Assembly (NCBI GenBank): GCA_937951615.1
Contig: CALFBH010000042.1
Span: 44,757 to 108,756 of the forward strand
Source of the DNA: an uncultured Saprospiraceae bacterium
GTDB taxonomy: Bacteria; Bacteroidota; Bacteroidia; Chitinophagales; Saprospiraceae
DNA: 64,000 nt
Direction of reading: 5' to 3'
Shown in pieces: positions 8,381 to 16,880 of the stretch. The position numbers and the translations under genes are program-made. Numbering within the stretch: position 1 is the first letter of the stretch; each line of letters opens with the position of its first letter. The notes beneath the pieces are model-generated. The model worked only from the letters and a program-made list of their open reading frames with translations, was not told where the DNA came from and did not search any database.

Positions 8381-9073
8381 ATGAAGAATCTGATTGTACT
8401 GTTATGCTTTGTGCTGGTTAGCGGTTTCGCAATGGCTCAGGGTGCCCAAAAAGCTTATGTAAAAACTGTTGATCCGCAAGCAAGCGAAATCGTCAAGTTT
8501 GAAGTTAATCACCCGGTCGGTGTGCAGGAATGGGATGAAGAAACCCTCCGTATTTTGGTAGATGTTACCATCAATAATGCCAATGACCAAATACTCGAAA
8601 GCCTGATGGAGGCTGGTCGTTACAAAGTATCTACAGAAAAAGTAGATGGAAAATTTGTCGTCGGCATTCCTGGCTTGAAAAAAGAAGTAAAAGTACGTGG
8701 CGAAGTATTGGACGAAGAAGTAGCCATTGTTATTTTTGTTCCTCGTTATATAAAAGTAGAAACGACTCAGGAAGGAACATCTACGACAGTAGAGGTGAGA
8801 AAAGAAATCGATCAGGCATTGGTGGCTGCTGGCATGAATGCTAAAGGCGACAATACACTGCCGGGTTTTGAAATTTCTTTCGACCTGAAAGCTACAGAAC
8901 CAGGCGCAGGTATTATTTCTGATTCTGCAGACGCTCCTGCTCACGAAAAAAATGCACAACTGATTAAAGAGTTGAATTCAGAAATTGCGGCTAAAAATGA
9001 AGAGTTGATGGATTTGGTTAATCAACTGGCTGAGCTACAACAAAAGTTGGAAGCTGCTTATGGTGATAACTAG
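8381..9073 (+). CDS. Secreted protein of unknown function with C-terminal coiled coil
   Basis: A 230-residue exported protein. Residues 1-19 are a signal peptide (MKNLIVLLCFVLVSGFAMA, then Q). The body (about 25-175) is rich in alternating beta strands (VKFEVNHPVGVQEW, KVRGEVLDEEVAIVIFVP), loosely like the beta-sheet adhesin-like repeats of DUF4097, but I cannot confirm membership. Residues about 190-228 form a coiled coil (ELNSEIAAKNEELMDLVNQL). No cysteines suggest a lipoprotein and no T9SS domain is present, so it probably stays in the periplasm. A terminator follows at 9143-9176. No function is claimed. Confidence 0.8.
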   Translation: MKNLIVLLCFVLVSGFAMAQGAQKAYVKTVDPQASEIVKFEVNHPVGVQEWDEETLRILVDVTINNANDQILESLMEAGRYKVSTEKVDGKFVVGIPGLKKEVKVRGEVLDEEVAIVIFVPRYIKVETTQEGTSTTVEVRKEIDQALVAAGMNAKGDNTLPGFEISFDLKATEPGAGIISDSADAPAHEKNAQLIKELNSEIAAKNEELMDLVNQLAELQQKLEAAYGDN

Positions 9074-9108
9074 TCATTGGTGATTGGTTGATTGGTGATT
9101 GGTTTGAT
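9074..9108. repeat. TGATTGGT word repeat
   Basis: Four TGATTGGT units or close variants follow the stop codon directly. It is another of the short word-repeat families seen in the spacers of this window. Confidence 0.55.
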
Positions 9109-9142
9109 TACTTTCGCCGAATCAATAGACCACAAGATTTAT

Positions 9143-9176
9143 AAAAAAGGCTGTCGAATTTTCGATGGTCTTTTTT
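9143..9176 (+). terminator. Terminator after the secreted coiled-coil protein
   Basis: AAAAAAGGCTGTCGAA pairs with TTCGATGGTCTTTTTT through G-T wobbles, giving a stem with a TT loop and a T tract. Confidence 0.7.
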
Positions 9177-9260
9177 ATTCTTCCGTAATGAGAGAATGAA
9201 TGAACTTGATTCGTTGGGGGCACTCAGCATTCTCTCATTTTCTTTTTGTACTTTAGCCCC

Positions 9261-10679
9261 ATGCGCTTTTTATTTCAGCCTATAGACATAGCTACACTAG
9301 CCTTTTTTCGGATTGCCTTTGGGGTATTGGGTTTTGTGGATATTGTTGGTACGATATTGCACAAAGAAACCCGTGAGAATCTTAGTCAGGCTGATTTTCA
9401 TTTTAAATATGCTGGCTTTGAATGGATTCCAGCTCCGCCAGAATGGGTACTGTGGATACTGGCTGTGTTGATGCTGATTTGGTCGGCTGGGATTGCGCTG
9501 GGCTATTATTATAAATGGTGTATGACACTTTTCGCGCTGGCTTTTTCTTATCTATTTCTCATTGAAGCCACGCAATACCTGAATCATGGGTACTTGTTTG
9601 CCGTGATGGGCTTCTTGATGATCTTTTTACCTGCCAATCGCTGCTTTTCGCTGGATGCACAAAGAAATCCTGAACTCTATTCGGACACCACAGCGAGGTG
9701 GCATACCTGGATATTGGCTTTCCTGATGGGTGTGGTCTATTTTTATGGTGGATTAGCCAAACTGAATGGCGATTGGCTTCATGCACAGCCGCTAAAAATC
9801 TGGTTAAAAGCCAAACAAAATCTTTTCTTGATTGGAGATTTGATTTCGCAGGAATGGGTGGCCTGGGCGATGAGCTATGGAGGTGTAGCGCTGGATTTGC
9901 TGGCAGTTCCTTTACTTTTATTCAAACGGACACGATGGATAATTTTTGTCTTTATTTTGTCTTTTCATTTTATAAATACGCTGATTTTTCAAATTGGTAT
10001 TTTCCCATTATTGTCTATTGCGCTTACGTTGCTTTATTTTTCGCCCGATTGGCCGCGGAGGTTGGTTTATCGGTTTTTCAAAAAATATAAAGCTTCTCAG
10101 TTATCCTCTCCATTTCGACTTCGCTCAATGCAGGCCTTCAATGGGGGAGATCATGAATTTCAAGAAAAAGACGGCAGTTCAAAACCCATTCTTTTTCTTG
10201 ATAATTATCAAATGCCAGGTCTTGCAAAGCAAAGGTGGATTACTGGTGTTTTGCTGGTTTTCTGTTTGTATCATTTGTTAATGCCACTACGCCATCACCT
10301 CATTCCCGATCATGTTGCCTGGACAGAAGAAGGGCATCGCTATTCCTGGCGCATGATGCTACGCGGCAAGTCAACTAACGGATATTTATTGGTAAAAGAC
10401 AAAGATACAGGCAAAGAATGGCGTGAAACAGGCAGCAAGCACCTCACCAAACGCCAGAAACGCAAAATGCGCAGCAATCCTGAATTGATATTGCAATATG
10501 CACATTATCTCCGTGATGTTTATAAAAAGGAAGGACAGGACGTTGCTGTTTATTCTTTTATAAAAGCAGGTTTGAATGGCAGAAAAAGACAATTATATTT
10601 GGATTCGACTGTGGATTTAACGCAGGAAACTTATCCGCTTTTTGGTCGGGCGGAGTGGATAGAGCCGATTGTTTGGTAA
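9261..10679 (+). CDS. HTTM-domain membrane protein (vitamin K-dependent gamma-carboxylase-like)
   Basis: A 472-residue polytopic membrane protein. The N-terminal half has the HTTM pattern: PIDIATLAFFRIAFGVLGF, several helices up to residue 280, and QYLNHGYLFAVMGFLM in the conserved loop. Eukaryotic relatives carboxylate glutamate using vitamin K; bacterial relatives are mostly uncharacterised. The C-terminal third is a soluble domain (HRYSWRMMLRGKSTNGYLLVKD) that also occurs in carboxylase relatives. The start is the ATG at 9261; the upstream in-frame TTG at 9246 is unlikely. Residues about 283-303 (QLSSPFRLRSMQAFNGG) look inserted: the underlying DNA TTTCGACTTCGCTCAATG has the character of spacer repeats. 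Confidence 0.83.
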   Translation: MRFLFQPIDIATLAFFRIAFGVLGFVDIVGTILHKETRENLSQADFHFKYAGFEWIPAPPEWVLWILAVLMLIWSAGIALGYYYKWCMTLFALAFSYLFLIEATQYLNHGYLFAVMGFLMIFLPANRCFSLDAQRNPELYSDTTARWHTWILAFLMGVVYFYGGLAKLNGDWLHAQPLKIWLKAKQNLFLIGDLISQEWVAWAMSYGGVALDLLAVPLLLFKRTRWIIFVFILSFHFINTLIFQIGIFPLLSIALTLLYFSPDWPRRLVYRFFKKYKASQLSSPFRLRSMQAFNGGDHEFQEKDGSSKPILFLDNYQMPGLAKQRWITGVLLVFCLYHLLMPLRHHLIPDHVAWTEEGHRYSWRMMLRGKSTNGYLLVKDKDTGKEWRETGSKHLTKRQKRKMRSNPELILQYAHYLRDVYKKEGQDVAVYSFIKAGLNGRKRQLYLDSTVDLTQETYPLFGRAEWIEPIVW

Positions 10680-10742
10680 GCAAAAAATGCCAGGCAGCTT
10701 TGAAACTACCCGACACTTTTTTTAAACACAATTGTTATGAGA

Positions 10743-12920
10743 TTATTTTGCTAAAATCATCTTCTTTGTCTTCATTTTTTCACTTACCTGTATAGTATAA
10801 TAGTACATGCCCGGGGGATAATTACTACCGTCAAAGGTTATGGAGTGTGTACCTTTATCTTTTTTATCACTACTCAAAAGCATAGCGATTTTTTTGCCCG
10901 TTACATCAGATACAAATAGCGTGACGGGAGAATCGTTAGATAATGTATATTCTATGGTAGTTTGCCCTGTGAAGGGATTGGGATAGTTGCGGAGCGATAC
11001 TGGTTCGTTTTCGTCGTTTTCGCTTTCAATAATTTCCTGATGTAATCTTTCACCGGAAGTACCACCACCACCACCACAACCATCATTAAAAGCAAGAAAT
11101 ATACTGCCTTCTTCGGCCATGAAACCTGTAGTTAGCGTAATACTATTTCCTGCAGTAAATACGGCGGATGTGCCTGAAACCACAACTCCTGAAGTTGTGA
11201 TATTATTAATGGCTTCGTAAATACCACCTGGTATATTATCCGCATTTGCATTTGCCTGAATATTTGTGATATTGGGCGGACAGGTTTCAAAACACACACT
11301 AGAGTTACAAGCGCAGTATAGCATGTAGTTACCACTATCATAACGATCTTTTGCAGGAATAGAACCAGCACCAAAAGTGGTACCTGGTCCAAGCGTCGGA
11401 AAGGCATAATATTCTAAAAAATCAGGTTTAAGCGTATGGTATAATGACGGAGGTAAAGGCACAGAAACTGTTCCATCTGGTATGCTATTATCCACATTAA
11501 TATTGCTGTGAAACCAGGTGTTTTGTACAGAGGGGTCTATATCAACCTGATTTTCCGGCGGACTAGCTGCAAGTTCATTTGCAATAACATTCTGGTGATG
11601 AGAATGATCACTTACTCTTATATAATCGGTTTCTACACGGTTTCTGAACATTGTATTTCCGGGACCAACAGGTCCCCAATGGTCTGAGAAGGTGGCTTCC
11701 TGTACAATATTTCCTTCAAATAAATTCATCGTCACGAAATGCCCATGCATAGAGATACAGGGAGGAGGGTCATTTGCTGTAGTTGCATTATCATACCAGT
11801 AAGGGGCAGTACTATAATTATAACCAAAGACATTGCCAGTTGCTCCCACTCCAAGAAGCATGGAATGGCGAAGACGCTTAAATATGTTGTTTTCTACCAA
11901 AATAGAAGTGGCATGCCGTACTACGGTCACACCATACCCATATCCGCCTTCATGGTCGTGTGAGTCGAAAAAATAAGAATCACGAACCTCACAATCCATT
12001 GCTCTTGCAATAGCAACATGAGCCTTATAAGTCTTATAACTATTAACGTTCCTTACCCAGCATCGTGCAGCATTTTTGATTTTAATTGTTGCCCGGTCGC
12101 TATTGTCCACCTTTACTATATATAGATTTTCAATACCTACATCTGTTTTGAAATGAACCCGGCGTGCCCGGGGATTTAAAGCAGGATTGAATCCATAAAA
12201 AATTGGTCTATCCAGATAAATTGTATTGCCTGATTTTTTTGTAACTACAAAGTACTGCCCGACAGCCTCCTGTGCCCAAGGTTGATTCCACGGCGGTTCT
12301 GCACCTATTGGTTGGGTGTACATCAAAACAGGATCGTTGTCCTGTTCTATTTCCAAAAAATCACCTGCCGAAAAAACGGCAGGATTATTTACTGTAATTG
12401 AAGTGCTTCCTTTTGTAAAACCTGCACTAACCTGTTCAAAATCACCATAATCATAATATTGTGATGGTGTGGCAATATCAATACAACCAGGAGGATCAAT
12501 TATAGTATTAGGGGAAATATTAAATTTAAGTATAGTATTATTAGGACATTCTCCACGAAGCACCCTGCCTTCTGGCATAATAATACTGCCATTGATGAAA
12601 TAAGTGCCGGTAGGTACGAATACTACTCCGCCGTAGCCAGCAGCGGATAAGGCATTGTGGAAAGCAGTTAAGTTGTTATTGGTTGTGCTTCCGTCTCCCT
12701 GAGCACCATAGTCGAGTACGTTTACAGTATTAGGTAAGTTTGGAATTCCGTTGGGTACACCGGCTTTTGACCAATCTACGCTGTAATTATTTAGTACTGA
12801 ATTATACTGCGCCTGTGCTATATTTTGGAACAATAAGAATATCGTCATAATCATTATCACAGTTGTCAAATGTCCAGTATTTATCGGTGATTTTAACTGA
12901 AAAATATATATCATAATCAT
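10743..12920 (-). CDS. Secreted beta-helix protein (pectate lyase-3 fold) with T9SS sorting domain
   Basis: A 725-residue exported protein. After a signal-like segment ending IAQAQ (about residues 22-37) comes VNVLDYGAQGDGSTTNN, the start of pectate-lyase-3 type right-handed beta-helices, with GVVFVPTGTYFI and helical turns to about 520. It probably binds or cleaves a polysaccharide, but no catalytic residue is certain. Residues about 545-620 repeat the unit GIYEAINNIT...FTAGNSITLTTGF, which also occurs in the 235-residue neighbour at 16169. The C terminus NYPNPFTGQTTIEY...KKMILAK is a T9SS type A domain. Start: Met1 or Met3 at 12920/12914; Met23 is an alternative. Confidence 0.85.
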   Translation of the reverse strand: MIMIYIFQLKSPINTGHLTTVIMIMTIFLLFQNIAQAQYNSVLNNYSVDWSKAGVPNGIPNLPNTVNVLDYGAQGDGSTTNNNLTAFHNALSAAGYGGVVFVPTGTYFINGSIIMPEGRVLRGECPNNTILKFNISPNTIIDPPGCIDIATPSQYYDYGDFEQVSAGFTKGSTSITVNNPAVFSAGDFLEIEQDNDPVLMYTQPIGAEPPWNQPWAQEAVGQYFVVTKKSGNTIYLDRPIFYGFNPALNPRARRVHFKTDVGIENLYIVKVDNSDRATIKIKNAARCWVRNVNSYKTYKAHVAIARAMDCEVRDSYFFDSHDHEGGYGYGVTVVRHATSILVENNIFKRLRHSMLLGVGATGNVFGYNYSTAPYWYDNATTANDPPPCISMHGHFVTMNLFEGNIVQEATFSDHWGPVGPGNTMFRNRVETDYIRVSDHSHHQNVIANELAASPPENQVDIDPSVQNTWFHSNINVDNSIPDGTVSVPLPPSLYHTLKPDFLEYYAFPTLGPGTTFGAGSIPAKDRYDSGNYMLYCACNSSVCFETCPPNITNIQANANADNIPGGIYEAINNITTSGVVVSGTSAVFTAGNSITLTTGFMAEEGSIFLAFNDGCGGGGGTSGERLHQEIIESENDENEPVSLRNYPNPFTGQTTIEYTLSNDSPVTLFVSDVTGKKIAMLLSSDKKDKGTHSITFDGSNYPPGMYYYTIQVSEKMKTKKMILAK

Positions 12921-12944
12921 TATTTTAAATAGATGTGAAATGAT

Positions 12945-14348
12945 TTACTTTTTGTTAATCTGCTCCTTCAAGTGCTCATTTTCTTCTTTCAATTGTTCTA
13001 CCTCTTTCTTCATTTCAATCAAGTGCAGCCACAATTCCTCTACCTGACGCAATAGCGTAGCATCCATTTCCACCATATCCACACCATCTTTTTCTACTTG
13101 TTTTGCAGAAGGTACATTAGGCAAGTGCTTATTGACGTTTACAAATTCTTCGACTTCCGTAATGCTGTTTAACTCATAGTCTTCCTCAAATACATAGTCT
13201 GCCCATTCTGTAGAACCGACACTCGCTACTTTTACTTTTTCAGTCAGGATGCCTTCATCTACGTAAAGTTTGTAACCAACTGGTCTGGTGACATCTCCTA
13301 TTGCTACTGTGCCATTAAAGGTTAGTTCATCTGTATTGAAATCTCCATATATCAGAGGTTTAGTAGTATTGCTGGCATCTATGTACAATTTATAGTTACC
13401 TGTTTCCTGATAACCAGCCCGATAACCGATAAAAACATTACGACCGCCGGTTGTATTATAACCTGCCTGATATCCTATGTAGGTGTTATCGCTTCCGCTT
13501 ACATTCATCTTGCCTGTGTCGTAGCCCATGAAAGTATTTCTACTTCCTGTTTTGTTTTCGAAGCCTACGCTGTTTCCTGAAAAAGTATTGTATCCGCCGG
13601 TAGTATTCCTGTACCCTGAATTAGTTCCTGTAAAAGTATTAGACAGCCCTGTGGTATTCAGGCGTCCTGAATTGACACCGAGAAAAGTATTATAGTTAGC
13701 GGTAGTGTTGGAAAAGCCCGCTCTATAACCTACGAAAGTGTTGTATTGTGCGGTTGTATTATTATAGCCCGCCTGATAGCCAAGAAAGGAATTATAAGCT
13801 CCGGTCTTATTTAAATAACCGGTTGACCGTCCCAGAAAAGTATTAAAATTTCCTGTTGTATTTCTATAACCTGCTACACGACCTATAAAGGTATTATAAC
13901 TTCCTGCGCTATTAAACCTGCCTGCATATTGACCGATAAAGGTATTGTCTGTTCCTGTCGTATTTTGATGCCCCGAGTAAGAACCCATAAAAGTATTGAA
14001 AGCACCTGATGTCGTGGCAAAACCAGCCGAGCGTCCTACGAAGGTGTTATTACTTGTGGTATTATTATAACCGGTGTAACGCCCGATGAATGTATTAGAG
14101 GCGCCTGTTTTGTTCTGATTACCTGCTGTTGATCCTATAAAAGTATTGGAATGACCTGATGTATTAAGCAGGCCTGAATTTTGTCCGATGAAGGTATTGT
14201 ATCCACCAGTATTAGCAGCTCCAGCATTGCCGCCTACAAAAGTACGAGCAGAGCCACTCGTGCCACTGCCAGATCCAGCATTATACTGTGCATAAGTAAA
14301 GGTCGATGCAAAAAGCATGGGGAGTAAAAAATAAATTAAAGTTTTCAT
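12945..14348 (-). CDS. Secreted YadA-head-like repeat protein, copy A
   Basis: A 467-residue exported protein. The signal peptide MKTLIYFLLPMLFASTFTYA is followed from about residue 30 to 330 by some 20 repeats of 14-16 residues with the pattern NTFIGxxAGYxNTTG, the left-handed beta-roll type seen in YadA-like adhesin heads. The C-terminal part (KVKVASVGSTEWADYVF, then HLPNVPSAKQVEKDGVDM) is the tail domain common in Bacteroidota repeat proteins and resembles the region preceding phage tail-spike autocleavage domains. The last 60 residues form a coiled coil (LRQVEELWLHLIEMKKEVEQ), suited to trimer formation. It lies 24 bp upstream of the beta-helix gene, so they form one operon. Copy B is at 16881. 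Confidence 0.87.
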   Translation of the reverse strand: MKTLIYFLLPMLFASTFTYAQYNAGSGSGTSGSARTFVGGNAGAANTGGYNTFIGQNSGLLNTSGHSNTFIGSTAGNQNKTGASNTFIGRYTGYNNTTSNNTFVGRSAGFATTSGAFNTFMGSYSGHQNTTGTDNTFIGQYAGRFNSAGSYNTFIGRVAGYRNTTGNFNTFLGRSTGYLNKTGAYNSFLGYQAGYNNTTAQYNTFVGYRAGFSNTTANYNTFLGVNSGRLNTTGLSNTFTGTNSGYRNTTGGYNTFSGNSVGFENKTGSRNTFMGYDTGKMNVSGSDNTYIGYQAGYNTTGGRNVFIGYRAGYQETGNYKLYIDASNTTKPLIYGDFNTDELTFNGTVAIGDVTRPVGYKLYVDEGILTEKVKVASVGSTEWADYVFEEDYELNSITEVEEFVNVNKHLPNVPSAKQVEKDGVDMVEMDATLLRQVEELWLHLIEMKKEVEQLKEENEHLKEQINKK

Positions 14349-14455
14349 AATTAGTGTTTTTTTAATAAATAATCATTGTTTCAGATGCCCGATAAATTCC
14401 GCGGATAATTCATTGAAGCATCTTATCAACGCTACAAATATAAAGGCAATTTTTG
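14349..14455 (-). promoter_or_regulatory. Promoter and leader of YadA-like copy A
   Basis: On the minus strand TATATTTG (14435-14442) is an exact TAnnTTTG -7 box, followed by a leader of about 80 nt containing GATAAGATGCTTC. The same arrangement with closely similar sequence stands before copy B, so promoter and leader were duplicated with the gene. I see no clear -33 TTTG. Confidence 0.65.
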
Positions 14456-14626
14456 GTGTTTTATTTCACTAAAATGGGGTAGAATGCCATTCTATTTTAA
14501 TAAAAAAAATGTAAAAAATACTGATTATTAAAGATAAAGGACTTTTTTAATAATAATATAACTTGAACGTCTGATGCGATTATTGAATTTGGTATTAGAG
14601 CAGGTTTGGAGACCTTGCCCGCTTAC

Positions 14627-16075
14627 TCATTTTATCATAATTTTTCCACTATACACTTTCTCCTTATAAAAAAGTCGGTACATATATACACCAGAACTCA
14701 GATGCCCCACAGCTATTTTTTTATCTGCTGTCAATAGCTCTTTGCTGATAGTCCTGCCATTGACATCATAGAATATGACCTGAGTAGTCTCGGAAGCATG
14801 AGGTACATCAAAGACAATAAAGTCTTCAGCTGGAATTGGATAGACGTCAAAAATTGATTGCTCGGTGTGGTCAATATCTACGGTACATGTGCCTGCTCCA
14901 CCATAACAGAAGTCCTCCCAAGGCTCATCGAAGTTGTTGCCGTCGGAGATACTCTGATTATTACTGTAGAATGCTGTTCCTCCTAATTGCCAGCAAAGCG
15001 GAGTCAGATTCGCGTTATAACAACCACTAAGTTGATTGTTCTTAATCTTTAAGTACTGTAGACTGCTAAGGCTACCGATTTCAGGAATAAAGGTGCCTGT
15101 TATGTTATTATCAGATAAATCTAAATAATTCAAGTTGCTTAAATTTTCGATTTCGGGAGGGATACTGCCTGTTATATTATTATAAGATACATCTAAAGAA
15201 ATCAACTTGTCTAAATTTCCGACTTCAACAGGGATTGTACCCGTAAATTGGTTTCCTCTTAAAATCAATAATCCCAAACTATCTAAATTTCCAATTTCAA
15301 CAGGGATAGCCCCCGTAAACTGGTTATTTGGCAGTCGTAGAACTCGTAGATTTATTAAGTTTCCAATTTCAGGAGGAATGTTTCCGCCAATTTCATTATC
15401 ACCTAAATACAAATGTGTCAGACTTGTTATGTTTGTAATTTCAACCGGAATAGTACCGGAAAATTGATTATTGCTGAGGTATAAGCCTGTCAGGTTTGTT
15501 AAGTTCCCAATTTCAGGTGGGATAGTACCAGAAAATTGATTGCCCGCGACATACCAGTAGGTCAAATTGCTTAGATTACCAATTTCCGGCGGAAGGCTGC
15601 CACTAAGCTGATTGCTGTTTAAATCTACTCTCTCCAGATTACTTAAATTACCAATTTCTGGCGGAAGGCTGCCATAGAGGTTGTTATTGTGCAGGTATAA
15701 GTGGGCTAGGTTGCTTATATTACCAATTTGCGGCGGAATAGTACCTGTCAAATCATTTCCATTGGCACCTGAACCGAATAGGTCTTCATTACAATTGCTT
15801 AATCCATCCATGTCAATACAAATCACACATCCATTAGCGTCCGTTGTTATTCCAAACCATGTGCTGACATCCGTACCTGTAGGCATCGTGGGATTTGCTA
15901 TAAGAGTACTCGCAGTAGGCCATCCTGTATTGTCGTCCCAGTTGCCACCATTAGTGCTTAAATATAATGCCCGTAAGCCAGTATAATCATCTTCCTGACA
16001 GTTAGAAAAAGCATGAATTGAATTCGGCAAAATCAGGCTGAATATAAGGATACAAATATTGAATTTTGTTTTCAT
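14627..16075 (-). CDS. Secreted leucine-rich-repeat protein with T9SS sorting domain
   Basis: A 482-residue exported protein. Signal peptide is residues 1-22 (MKTKFNICILIFSLILPNSIHA). A cap region (DYTGLRALYLSTNGGNWDDNTGW) resembles the N-terminal LRR cap of plant receptor-like proteins. Ten or eleven LRRs of 24 residues follow (about 105-365), each like LSNLTYWYVAGNQFSGTIPPEIGN, the plant-type consensus with GxIPxxIG. The C terminus YPIPAEDFIVFDV...KIMIK is a sorting domain. Such proteins probably bind surface or extracellular ligands; no ligand is suggested by the context. Similar LRR blocks occur inside the 1803-residue protease at 56247. Confidence 0.88.
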   Translation of the reverse strand: MKTKFNICILIFSLILPNSIHAFSNCQEDDYTGLRALYLSTNGGNWDDNTGWPTASTLIANPTMPTGTDVSTWFGITTDANGCVICIDMDGLSNCNEDLFGSGANGNDLTGTIPPQIGNISNLAHLYLHNNNLYGSLPPEIGNLSNLERVDLNSNQLSGSLPPEIGNLSNLTYWYVAGNQFSGTIPPEIGNLTNLTGLYLSNNQFSGTIPVEITNITSLTHLYLGDNEIGGNIPPEIGNLINLRVLRLPNNQFTGAIPVEIGNLDSLGLLILRGNQFTGTIPVEVGNLDKLISLDVSYNNITGSIPPEIENLSNLNYLDLSDNNITGTFIPEIGSLSSLQYLKIKNNQLSGCYNANLTPLCWQLGGTAFYSNNQSISDGNNFDEPWEDFCYGGAGTCTVDIDHTEQSIFDVYPIPAEDFIVFDVPHASETTQVIFYDVNGRTISKELLTADKKIAVGHLSSGVYMYRLFYKEKVYSGKIMIK

Positions 16076-16168
16076 TTTATGTCGTCATTTTAATTTTAAA
16101 AATTAGGTTGAATGGAATACTCGTTTTGAAAATACTCACTGATTTTATCACTCGCATAATTCAATTAT

Positions 16169-16858
16169 CTATTTGACCAAAACCATTTTTCCCGTCTTGA
16201 TTGCCTTGCCTGCCTGTATGGTGTAATAATACATGCCTGCCGGATAAGGATTGCCGTCAAAGACAAGCTGGTGATTGCCTTTGAGCATAGGCTTATTGTC
16301 GATTAGTCTGGCAATTTGCTTACCAGTCATATCAGAAACGAATAAAATGACTTCTCCATCTTCTGGTAGATCAAACACTATTGTGGTCTGTCCGGTGAAT
16401 GGGTTTGGATAGTTTTTAATGCTGAGCGCAGATGGAGGTATAGCATTTTGATCTACTACTGAAAAAACTGTTGACGAAGCTTCTGGACTCCCAACTTTTT
16501 CTTCATTATGCTCAACGACACCATCCGTCGGCATTTGAGACATATTATTCGTCGGATCACCCGTAAAATTGACAGTACAACCGTAAATTTCGCCCCTGAA
16601 GACCATGTTATTGGTAGTAGCATCTGCAAAAAATCCAGGCTGTAACTGAGCATAAGTACCTGCACGGTAGGAAACATCCAAATTGGGAGCTATGGTTATA
16701 TCAGAAATAATTTCATTCTCTGCCTGATATATACCAGTAGTCACAGTACTTCCTAAAGCAGTAGAGTGATATATAGATGTGACACAATCAAATATTTGAG
16801 CCATCACCAACTTACTCATGCAGACATAAATCAATGTTATTAAAATATACTTTTTCAT
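16169..16858 (-). CDS. Small T9SS-exported protein of the duplicated module
   Basis: A 229-residue exported protein. The signal peptide MKKYILITLIYVCMSKLVMA starts at the ATG at 16858; the upstream Met at 16876 adds six residues without purpose. Residues about 25-100 hold the unit TGIYQAENEIIS...YAQLQPGFFAD, which also lies near the C terminus of the beta-helix protein at 10743. The C terminus NYPNPFTGQTTIVF...KMVLVK is a sorting domain closely similar to that of the same protein. It therefore looks like a reduced or alternative version of the second gene in the duplicated module. It follows YadA-like copy B by 22 bp in one operon. Function is unknown. Confidence 0.82.
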   Translation of the reverse strand: MKKYILITLIYVCMSKLVMAQIFDCVTSIYHSTALGSTVTTGIYQAENEIISDITIAPNLDVSYRAGTYAQLQPGFFADATTNNMVFRGEIYGCTVNFTGDPTNNMSQMPTDGVVEHNEEKVGSPEASSTVFSVVDQNAIPPSALSIKNYPNPFTGQTTIVFDLPEDGEVILFVSDMTGKQIARLIDNKPMLKGNHQLVFDGNPYPAGMYYYTIQAGKAIKTGKMVLVK

Positions 16859-16880
16859 CGTTTTTAATTTTAGCATAGGA

